This document shows positions 28,101-34,399 of a DNA stretch of 64,000 bases, one piece after another. Source of the stretch: RGIG1828 sp045541875. Lineage in GTDB: Bacteria > Bacillota > Clostridia > UMGS1810. The position numbers were made by a program, and so were the translations under genes. Position 1 is the stretch's first letter. Each line of letters begins with the position of its first letter. The stretch lies in NCBI GenBank assembly GCA_045541875.1, contig JAZQJX010000096.1, positions 62,001 through 126,000 of the forward strand, read 5' to 3'. The notes under the pieces were generated by a model that ran no database searches, was not told the origin of the DNA, and was given only the letters and a program-made list of their open reading frames with translations.

Positions 28101-30269
28101 TTGGAATATATCCCCATAAGTGAGTGGACAGTTCCCGATGGCGAGGTTGAAAGTGAACCGATGTTCAAAGGAATCTATGCAGACGGAAAACTCATTTCCG
28201 GATTTTCATCAAAAAAAGATTCATACAGAATCATACTTCCGTACGGAACAACGAAAATACCTGTGATAAGTGCAGACAGCAACAAAGGAAATATAAATAT
28301 AACACAGGCAGATTCATTATCAGGCAAGGCAAAATTGACAATAAAATGTGACGGATATGATGATGTTAACTGCACCATAGAATTTATTGTATCAAACGAC
28401 AGACCAATCAATGTTAAATCAAAGGAATCAGATACTTCTCCTTTGGGCGGAGTAATTAAAGATATCGTTCCTGCAACCGATGTGAGTGTGTTGAATGTAT
28501 CATCTTCTGACCCCGATATTTCAAACATTACCGACAACAACACCGATACATATTACACTCTGAACGAATCAAATGCCTGGATTGAACTTGATTTTGGAAA
28601 AGTGATGGAAATTGAGGGTGTTGCAATTTCTCTTAAATCGGGAAGTGGTTATAAGATTTTGTATTCCGAAGACGGAACAAACTACGAGCAGATATATGCC
28701 GGTTCTTCACTCAAAACTTCCGGCTACGAAATTCTTCCCGTATGGGGAAGGGTAAGATATGTGCGGTTCGTTTCCCTTGATGAAACAGCGGATGTGGCGG
28801 AATTTTCTGCATATTATCCTGCGGGTGGTCTCGTTTCTCAGCAATCTGGTAAAATCATAGGCAAAGGCATTCCCACGCCTGAAAACCTTACCCTTACTGA
28901 CGGTGATTACACAATATCTGTTGAACCTTCGGGATGTGGTGTTACAAGTGAAAATGGTTCCCTGAAAATTATAGATTCTTCTTCAAGACACATAATTAAA
29001 TCACAGATAAAATATAACGCAGATGTAAATTCAGCTAAACTTCGTTATGACTATAACTTATCTTTTGTGGGCTACCCATATGTTGTTACTTTGAAAGTAT
29101 ATTCAAAGAATATGACTCTCTATAACACATTTGACCTCGTATACGGTGACGGTAAAAACTGGAGAGCGACAGGATATCCTGCAATCAGCAACGGTAGAAA
29201 CTTTGACATTTCGTTTACGGTTGATCTTCTTACGGGAGAGTATGTGGGAACAGTTAACGGAATTGCACTTGATAATATAAAGTCAGGAAAATTCAGTGAT
29301 TTGTCAGACGGAATCGGAATGGTTGAACTTTGTGTCAACACAAGAGATGCAAATTCAGGTATGATTTTGAATGATGCTTCTTTGACAGAACTTCTAAAAT
29401 ATGATTCTGTAAGCAAAAAAACAGTTTGTGACGGTATTCCGCAAACAGGTTCTCTGACCTATAAAAACGGAAAGTATACGATGAACATTAACCCATCATC
29501 CTGCAATGTCACCTATGAAAACGGAATGGTAAAGGTAATTGATTCCGGTTCAAGACATATTATCCGATCACAGATAATTCACCCCTTTGACGCCGGTTCG
29601 TCAAAGCTGAAATATGATTTCAATTTTTCTTTCGTCGGCTATCCCTACATAGCTACTTTGAATGTATATTCAAAGGATATGACACTTTACAAGTCTTTTG
29701 ACCTTGTATATGGTGACGGTAAAAACTGGAGAGCGACAGGTTATCCTGCAATTAATAATAATACAACCTTTAATCTTACATTCACAATCGACCTTCTTTC
29801 AGGAATATATTCCGGAACCGTAAACGGTAAAGTTCTCGACAGAGTAGGAAACGGAACAGGTTCGATTTCGGATTTGTCGGACGGAATAGGGATGGTTGAA
29901 CTTTGTGTGGATACAAGATCTGCAAATTCAGGAATAATTTTAAAAGGCGCATCTCTCACAGAAATTTTGAAGTACCGTGCAGATAAAATCAACATCGGAG
30001 AAGTTCTGATATCAGAAGAAGGGTTATCCGCAGAAGCAACTATTAGTGTGTTCGGAGAAGAGGAGGGAGATGAGATTCTCTTCATTCTTGCATCCTATTC
30101 TGATGGCGGAAAAGAACTTATGGTTGCAAACGAAAAGAAATATACCTTGAAACAAGGTACAAACAATCTATCGGTACATCTTGATAATCTTGATGGCGGG
30201 AATGTTGTAAAAGCATTTTTGTGGAGCGCAGATGAATTTACACCTCTTTGTATACCTGTTAAGAGATAA
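25110..30269 (+). CDS. Exported heparinase II/III-like lyase, paralog with C-terminal repeat domains
   Basis: 1719 residues. Signal peptide (to about 24), one LamG-like domain (about 34-220), copper-amine-oxidase-N-like stalk (about 235-360), heparinase barrel (about 398-715) and beta-sandwich lyase domain with NISHDMLDLGEF (from about 749), F5/8-type domain (about 1128-1235), then two tandem copies of the unknown domain (about 1247-1427 and 1440-1620) and a C-terminal module ending KAFLWSADEFTPLC. The catalytic part is very similar throughout to the lyase at 16.4-20.8 kb, so the two arose by duplication. Substrate unknown. ATG follows AGAGG. Confidence 0.82.
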   Translation: MRKSLISILITVSLIFGIMPKSFGADSSAVIKDYTFGGTSGNIMYGNISGEVSYISPEEGVKAVHWASSSDKSTDAIADISLPEMEEKKNYVFDMRLKINKLTGSSVIGFLDSKESDGSWTVNGFDLSSDGKLTKTGSSSATIPFGEWVRLSFIYNLSEGRIYVYVNGTQKISNWNWSTRGAKPVYWRFDIDSPQNSELDIYIDWLRIYDGSALLDDSYFEQDNTYSVMDDPKKLDNAISGKTVFLLTNNAVYHNGKKEIIQNENEKIKTVNNIWMVPENTLKKINDGKNLSYDANTSTVTLGDKKAVISPVFQDGIMYLPLTEVVEKLMSKKVIYDVRDMAIIGDSVADVREDVEMYLDKQKKFYDYDLIYRYLLFDNPTGEKIVSDLIQRYPANSHPRIYWTNDDKDYVLSKTNSDTRWRSEYNQNINVAENVLTADMSGEYNASDSEKQNAASSFQTNITSLASAYILTGNEKYAKKGIEIMKGFASWDNLDYNTSTLAIGYWSQGMGIGFDAFYNYMNSTSEGKEDIAYFKERIRELVFKQHTEAYKNGPAFGPAWITLQDNFVGCIGGGMMCLLLAVCDEDDLKEESEFLLENVLRSLYIAAEVFFPDGGYYEGVTYADMMLENFTNALDALFNCCNTDYGIGNVPGFSKAGEYFVYMNTPDGRLNFHDDGGRYYNRFVPEYMAYRYGENETGILGRISKDIAGLGSVPNYGLKGLYYYDKAITDKNITFDVSEADLDKYFDNIGTGTFRNSHTDEAPTYAGFHGGYTNISHDMLDLGEFSFISDGVVWASDLGSDSYSLPEYFQESGYKIYRKRPEGENCLVINPGVDTDSYYGQKIGAKAELAKIDINKPKGAMSVLDLTDAYERDVSKYQRGYYFGDDRRTFKIQDEVNLKGNSEVYWFMHTLAEITINSNNSATLRKDGKTLNVEVYCNQEGFELKSMSASPLPTSPSVSGQASNQGYSKLAIYHPDANGNLVISVKLSPESEYENSLLEYIPISEWTVPDGEVESEPMFKGIYADGKLISGFSSKKDSYRIILPYGTTKIPVISADSNKGNINITQADSLSGKAKLTIKCDGYDDVNCTIEFIVSNDRPINVKSKESDTSPLGGVIKDIVPATDVSVLNVSSSDPDISNITDNNTDTYYTLNESNAWIELDFGKVMEIEGVAISLKSGSGYKILYSEDGTNYEQIYAGSSLKTSGYEILPVWGRVRYVRFVSLDETADVAEFSAYYPAGGLVSQQSGKIIGKGIPTPENLTLTDGDYTISVEPSGCGVTSENGSLKIIDSSSRHIIKSQIKYNADVNSAKLRYDYNLSFVGYPYVVTLKVYSKNMTLYNTFDLVYGDGKNWRATGYPAISNGRNFDISFTVDLLTGEYVGTVNGIALDNIKSGKFSDLSDGIGMVELCVNTRDANSGMILNDASLTELLKYDSVSKKTVCDGIPQTGSLTYKNGKYTMNINPSSCNVTYENGMVKVIDSGSRHIIRSQIIHPFDAGSSKLKYDFNFSFVGYPYIATLNVYSKDMTLYKSFDLVYGDGKNWRATGYPAINNNTTFNLTFTIDLLSGIYSGTVNGKVLDRVGNGTGSISDLSDGIGMVELCVDTRSANSGIILKGASLTEILKYRADKINIGEVLISEEGLSAEATISVFGEEEGDEILFILASYSDGGKELMVANEKKYTLKQGTNNLSVHLDNLDGGNVVKAFLWSADEFTPLCIPVKR
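28848..29970 (+). repeat. Tandem coding repeat, period 567 bases
   Basis: Two consecutive copies of the unknown domain in the second lyase. The stretch from GGTGACGGTAAAAACTGG recurs at 29145 and 29712, exactly 567 bases (189 codons) apart, almost identical over 29 or more bases. This points to a recent in-frame duplication. Confidence 0.85.
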
Positions 30270-30300
30270 ATTGTACCTACCGAAAAAGAATGATTCATAA

Positions 30301-30350
30301 AAAACAGAGAATGTCTCCTGATACAATCAAAGAGACATTCTCTGTTTTCG
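30301..30350 (+). terminator. Terminator of the surface operon
   Basis: Perfect 17-bp arms AAAACAGAGAATGTCTC (30301-30317) and GAGACATTCTCTGTTTT (30332-30348), followed by TTTCG-type tail. Confidence 0.9.
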
Positions 30351-30355
30351 TATAC

Positions 30356-30387
30356 AAAAAGCGTAGCAGTCATTAAAACTGCTACGC
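30356..30387 (-). terminator. Terminator of argG
   Basis: Minus strand: GCGTAGCAGT / ACTGCTACGC stem (30361-30370 with 30378-30387) followed by TTTTTG. It closes the argG transcript. Confidence 0.85.
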
Positions 30388-30436
30388 CGTAAAAATATGA
30401 TTTTGTAACTTGCATCAGAAAAGTTTATTGATGTTA

Positions 30437-31660
30437 TTATTTTATTTTTTCTTCTCCGTTACGTTTAAGCATCATTGCTCTTACCTTTAGTGGGAGACCA
30501 AAGAGATTGATAAATCCTGCGGAATCTTTCTGATCGTAAACTTCATCTTCAGCAAATGTTGCAATATCTTCGTCGTAGAGTGAGTAGGGTGAAGTTGTTC
30601 CTGCAGGTGTGCAGTTGCCTTTGTAAAGTTTAAGACGAACTTTACCTGTAACAGTTTCCTGTGTTGAATCAACAAAAGCGGAAAGCGCTTCACGAAGAGG
30701 TGTATACCACAGACCGTCATATACAAGTTCTGCAAATTTGTTTGCAACTTCCTGTTTATAGTGGAGAGTCTGTTTGTCAAGACAGAGGTATTCAAGTTCT
30801 TTGTGTGCTGCGTAAAGAATTGTTCCGCCCGGTGTTTCATACACACCTCTTGATTTCATACCTACAAGTCTGTTTTCAACAATATCATCAATACCAATTC
30901 CGTTTGCACCGCCGATTTCGTTGAGTTTTTTGATAAGTTCAACAGGGCCATATTCAACGCCATCAATTTTTGTGGGAATACCTTTTTCAAAATCAATTTC
31001 GATATATGTTGGAACATCAGGAGCTTTTTCCGGAGACACGCCAAGCATAAGAATTTTGTCATAGTTGGGTTCGTTTGCAGGGTTTTCAAGATCCTGACCT
31101 TCGTGAGAAAGATGCCAGATGTTTCTGTCCATGGAGTAGTTGTTTTCTTTTGTTACCGGAACGGGAATTCCTCTTTCCATAGCATAGTCAATTTCATCTT
31201 CTCTTGATTTGATGTCCCATATTCTCCAGGGAGCAATGATTTTCATTTCAGGAGCAAGTGCCTTTATTGTAAGTTCAAAACGAACCTGGTCATTACCTTT
31301 ACCTGTGCATCCGTGACAAATTGCGGTAGCACCTTCTTTTCTTGCAATTTCAACAATTCTTTTTGCAATACAGGGACGTGCATGGGATGTTCCGAGAAGA
31401 TATTTTCCTTCATAAACAGCCTGAGCCTTTAATGTGGGCCAGATAAAATCTGTAACATACTCTTCCTGAAGATTTTCTATATAGAGTTTGGAAGCACCGG
31501 TTTTGAGGGCTTTTTCCTCTAATCCTTCTGTTTCTTTGCCCTGACCGACATCGCCGCAAACTGCGATAACTTCATAATCATAGTTTTCCTTAAGCCAGGG
31601 GATGATGATAGATGTATCAAGTCCGCCGGAATAAGCTAATACAACTTTTTCTTTTGACAT
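30437..31660 (-). CDS. argG: Argininosuccinate synthase
   Basis: 407 residues, full length. It joins citrulline and aspartate with ATP in arginine synthesis, in the cytoplasm. The N-terminal ATP pyrophosphatase loop AYSGGLDTS (9-17) and the family motifs GTSHARPCIAK and CHGCTGKGNDQVRFE are present. ATG follows GGAGG. It is alone: argH is not next to it, unlike in many Firmicutes. Own terminator on the 3' side and a minus-strand promoter upstream; a partial TGAAT...TTCA element (31757-31769) lies in the shared intergenic region and could be an ArgR site, but it is imperfect. Confidence 0.97.
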   Translation of the reverse strand: MSKEKVVLAYSGGLDTSIIIPWLKENYDYEVIAVCGDVGQGKETEGLEEKALKTGASKLYIENLQEEYVTDFIWPTLKAQAVYEGKYLLGTSHARPCIAKRIVEIARKEGATAICHGCTGKGNDQVRFELTIKALAPEMKIIAPWRIWDIKSREDEIDYAMERGIPVPVTKENNYSMDRNIWHLSHEGQDLENPANEPNYDKILMLGVSPEKAPDVPTYIEIDFEKGIPTKIDGVEYGPVELIKKLNEIGGANGIGIDDIVENRLVGMKSRGVYETPGGTILYAAHKELEYLCLDKQTLHYKQEVANKFAELVYDGLWYTPLREALSAFVDSTQETVTGKVRLKLYKGNCTPAGTTSPYSLYDEDIATFAEDEVYDQKDSAGFINLFGLPLKVRAMMLKRNGEEKIK

Positions 31661-31705
31661 ATTGATTTACCTCCAAATAAGTGTTATTATATCTGTATGA
31701 TAATT

Positions 31706-31734
31706 ATTATAAGACAAAGAAATAAAAAATGCAA
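31706..31734 (-). promoter_or_regulatory. Possible argG promoter
   Basis: Minus strand TTGCAT (31729-31734), 17 bases, TATAAT (31706-31711). A second TATAAT at 31686-31691 has no clear -35. Confidence 0.45.
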
Positions 31735-31755
31735 TACTCAAAAGTGAATAAAATA

Positions 31756-31784
31756 TTGAATATTTTTCAAAAATAGTGTATAAT
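31756..31784 (+). promoter_or_regulatory. Promoter of ruvC
   Basis: TTGAAT (31756-31761), 17 bases, TATAAT (31779-31784), 26 bases before the ruvC start. Confidence 0.75.
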
Positions 31785-31809
31785 ATGCATAAATATACAG
31801 GAGGACTCA

Positions 31810-32304
31810 ATGATAATATTAGGAATTGACCCGGGATTTGCAATTGTTGGGGTAGGCGTTATAGAATATAAAGGAAACAAATTTCGCACAATTGATTACT
31901 ATGCCATAACCACAAAAGCAGGACTTGCTCTTGAAGAAAGACTCAAAACCATATATGACGGTGTATGTGAGGTTATAGATAAGTATAAGCCTGATTATAT
32001 GGCAATAGAAGAACTTTTTTTCAATAACAATGCAAAAACCGCAATTCAGGTAGGACAGGCAAGAGGTGTTATTCTTCTTGCGGCAGTAAATAAAAATGTC
32101 AAAATTTTTGAATATACTCCTCTGCAGGTAAAACAATCTGTTGTGGGATACGGAAGGGCAGACAAATGTCAGATTCAGCAAATGACAAAGGCAATTCTTT
32201 CTCTTTCGGAAATTCCAAAACCTGATGATGTGGCTGATGCTCTTGCTATTGCAATATGTCATGCCCATTCTCATCGTATGGTTAAAATGGGTGTTCATAT
32301 GTAG
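31810..32304 (+). CDS. ruvC: Holliday junction resolvase RuvC
   Basis: 164 residues, normal length. RuvC cuts four-way DNA junctions in a dimer, working with RuvAB. Acidic metal ligands are visible: D7 (GIDPG), E68 (IEELFF), and D140 and D143 (DDVADALA). ATG follows AGGAGG. In Clostridia ruvC usually heads a ruvC-ruvA-ruvB operon; here the two partners lie 6.2 kb downstream, behind inserted genes. Confidence 0.96.
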   Translation: MIILGIDPGFAIVGVGVIEYKGNKFRTIDYYAITTKAGLALEERLKTIYDGVCEVIDKYKPDYMAIEELFFNNNAKTAIQVGQARGVILLAAVNKNVKIFEYTPLQVKQSVVGYGRADKCQIQQMTKAILSLSEIPKPDDVADALAIAICHAHSHRMVKMGVHM

Positions 32305-32410
32305 TCGGGATATAAAATTCTTATGATAATATCTTTTTATTTGAATTTGAAAATGGATAATTTTAAATATGTTTTGGATAAGTACTATTATTTTTTTGTG
32401 GCGTGATGTC

Positions 32411-32419
32411 TGATATAAT
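32411..32419 (+). promoter_or_regulatory. Extended -10 promoter of the FAD oxidoreductase gene
   Basis: TGATATAAT, an extended -10 element, 60 bases before the start codon; no good -35 box is seen. The 174-base gap after ruvC otherwise holds only a weak GATAT/ATATC stem with T-run (about 32310-32338). Confidence 0.55.
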
Positions 32420-32478
32420 ATTAAATAATCAGTCAATCAGTAAAATTATTATCAACTGAATTTATAGGAGGAATTCAT

Positions 32479-33681
32479 ATGAAATATATCAATGAACAGT
32501 TGAAAACTCTCGTAACAGATGAATATGATGTAGCAGTCTGCGGAGGGGGCTTTGCCGGGATTTCTGCAGCCCTTGCATCTGCAAGACAAGGTAAGAAAAC
32601 TGTGCTTTTTGAAAAGCAATATATGCTTGGCGGACTTGGAACCGCCGGAATTGTCACGATATATCTGCCTCTTTGTGACGGAATGGGACACCAGGTTACC
32701 TATGGAATAGCAGAAGAACTTTTCAGACTTTCGATTTTGCACGGTGCAGAGGCAAGATATCCTGAAAATTGGCTTGACAATGAAGGCACGAGGGGAAAAG
32801 AAGACAAAAGATTTGAAGTTCAGTATAATCCTCAGATTTTTGCCGTACTTGCTGAAAAACTTCTCATTGAAGCAGGCGTCAATATCATATATGGAACATA
32901 TGTTGTTGATGTAGTTATGAAAAAGGGTAAAATAACCCATGTAATAACAGAAAATAAATCGGGAAGACGTGCCTATAAAGCAATTTCTGTGGTTGATGCT
33001 ACCGGCGACTGTGATATTGCTCATTTTGCAAATGCACCCACAGAAAAATTCAAACAGGGAAATGTTCTTGCGTCCTGGTACTATTCACTCGGAGAAGAAG
33101 GATATAACCTTAATATGCTTGGATACTGTGATATTCCCGATGAGGAAAAAAATGACGGTAACGCCCCGCCAACTCTTACAAATATTCGTTTTTCAGGTCT
33201 TGATGGGGAAGAACTGTCAAGACAGATGTGTATGTCCCATCGCAGTATGTATGCTGATTTCCTTAAAAGAAGAAAAGACTCTCCGGATCTTTTCCCTGTT
33301 ACAATGCCAACTATTCCGCAAATCAGAATGACAAGAAGAATTGCCGGAGAATATGAACTTTTATATTCCCAGGAACATACATACTTCGACGATTCAATTG
33401 GTATGATAGCAAACTGGAGAAAAAGAGGACCTGTATATGAGGTTCCGTTCAGAACCCTCTATAGTTCAAAGGTTAAAAACCTTATCTGTGCCGGCAGATG
33501 CACAAGCGTTGAGGAAACCATGTGGGATATAATGAGAGTTATTCCTTGCTGTGCACTCACAGGTCAGGCGGCAGGTACAGCGGCTGCAATGTCAGATGAT
33601 TTTTCAAAATTGGATGTCAGAAAACTTCAGGATGTTCTCAGAAAAAGCGGGGTTAAACTTCACGAGAATGAAATATTGTAA
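32479..33681 (+). CDS. FAD-dependent oxidoreductase (FAD_oxidored family)
   Basis: 400 residues. N-terminal Rossmann motif YDVAVCGGGFAGISAALASARQG and LFEKQYMLGGLGTAG bind FAD; a C-terminal LICAGRCTSVEETMWDIMRV and CALTGQAAGTAAAM is typical of this family, often found near carbohydrate genes. The substrate is unknown. No signal peptide. ATG follows AGGAGG, and it has its own extended -10 promoter. It is the first gene of the block that separates ruvC from ruvA. Confidence 0.82.
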   Translation: MKYINEQLKTLVTDEYDVAVCGGGFAGISAALASARQGKKTVLFEKQYMLGGLGTAGIVTIYLPLCDGMGHQVTYGIAEELFRLSILHGAEARYPENWLDNEGTRGKEDKRFEVQYNPQIFAVLAEKLLIEAGVNIIYGTYVVDVVMKKGKITHVITENKSGRRAYKAISVVDATGDCDIAHFANAPTEKFKQGNVLASWYYSLGEEGYNLNMLGYCDIPDEEKNDGNAPPTLTNIRFSGLDGEELSRQMCMSHRSMYADFLKRRKDSPDLFPVTMPTIPQIRMTRRIAGEYELLYSQEHTYFDDSIGMIANWRKRGPVYEVPFRTLYSSKVKNLICAGRCTSVEETMWDIMRVIPCCALTGQAAGTAAAMSDDFSKLDVRKLQDVLRKSGVKLHENEIL

Positions 33682-33766
33682 ATTTTTTGTTTTCTGTAAA
33701 TGTTTCGGTATAATGATAAAAGGAAACAAAATATAATTCTTGAAAAAAGTAGAGTAATATGGTAGA

Positions 33767-33922
33767 CTGATTTCAAGCAAAGCTTGAAATCAGCGATATA
33801 AATTCCTGACGGAATTTGCGATATACCTTCGGTGCGATATATTACTTCGTAATGCGATATGTCCCTTCGGGACGAGAAAAGGAATTTATATCATATCGCG
33901 CGAGCGTGAGCGAGTATATCGC
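33767..33922 (+). repeat. GCGATAT hairpin array before the four-helix-bundle gene
   Basis: A compact 156-base structure. First a hairpin CTGATTTCAAGC-AAA-GCTTGAAATCAG (33767-33793). Then four direct copies of GCGATAT (33793, 33818, 33834, 33854), each followed by a small hairpin: AAATTCC/GGAATTT, ACC/GGT, ATTAC/GTAAT and GTCCC/GGGAC, the last three closed by TTC. Then GGAATTTATATC (33881-33892), the exact complement of 33795-33806, and two inverted ATATCGC copies (33893-33899, 33916-33922). The whole can fold on itself as RNA or single-stranded DNA. Confidence 0.9.
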
Positions 33923-33941
33923 AAAAAAGTAAGAATAAATT

Positions 33942-34301
33942 ATGAATGATAAAACAATAAAGGAATCAGCGGTAGAACTTGCTGTTGAGGTAACTGGAAT
34001 ATGCGATAATATAAAAGGCAGGTCAGTCTTTGTTAACCAGTTACTGCGGTCGTGTTCTTCAATAGGTGCAAATTCACACGAGGCAAAATATGCGCAAAGC
34101 AGAGCAGATTTTATTCACAAATTAGAAATAGCATTGAAAGAATGTTATGAAACTGAATATTGGCTGGAAATACTATATAAAGTAAATGCTTTGCATGAAA
34201 ATATATACAGTGAATTGAATAATAAAAGTGGCACTTTGAGAAGAAAACTTATTGCATCAATCACAACTGCTAAGAAAAACCAAGATAATGCTGGCATCTG
34301 A
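33942..34301 (+). CDS. Four-helix-bundle protein, 23S rRNA intervening-sequence (S23) family
   Basis: 119 residues, all helical, with QLLRSCSSIGANSHEAKYAQS and FIHKLEIALKECYETEYWLEIL, the signature of the S23/bAvd-like four-helix bundle. Relatives are encoded in intervening sequences of 23S rRNA genes or as accessory proteins in diversity-generating retroelements; the molecular role is unknown, perhaps nucleic-acid binding. Here it is chromosomal, far from any rRNA, 19 bases downstream of the hairpin array. The ribosome site is weak (AAGTAAG). The last codons overlap one copy of a flanking direct repeat. Confidence 0.88.
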   Translation: MNDKTIKESAVELAVEVTGICDNIKGRSVFVNQLLRSCSSIGANSHEAKYAQSRADFIHKLEIALKECYETEYWLEILYKVNALHENIYSELNNKSGTLRRKLIASITTAKKNQDNAGI

Positions 34302-34308
34302 ATTGTTC
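34292..34308 (+). repeat. Direct repeat, left copy, flanking the large surface gene
   Basis: TGGCATCTGAATTGTTC, spanning the stop codon of the four-helix-bundle gene. The right copy is at 38394-38410 with one mismatch. A second shared block TCTGCAATTT follows at 34351-34360. Confidence 0.75.
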
Positions 34309-34399
34309 ACGAGTTTTATAGTGAGTAGAATAGCAAGATGCAGGTCGTTATCTGCAATTTTTAAAATAAATAGATTGAAATAAGGTAGCAAGGGATTGT

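Noticed and set aside
31741..31770. An ArgR operator between argG and ruvC
   Set aside because: TGAAT and TTCA elements are present but the palindrome is one base short and overlaps the ruvC -35 box, so it is only weakly suggestive.
31819..32436. A 205-codon minus-strand open frame over ruvC
   Set aside because: It is fully antisense to the conserved ruvC gene, has no ribosome site and its translation is Phe/Tyr/Cys-rich nonsense.
33793..33922. The GCGATAT array as a CRISPR array
   Set aside because: Repeats are only 7 bases, spacing is 9-18 bases and the spacers are themselves hairpins; no cas genes nearby.
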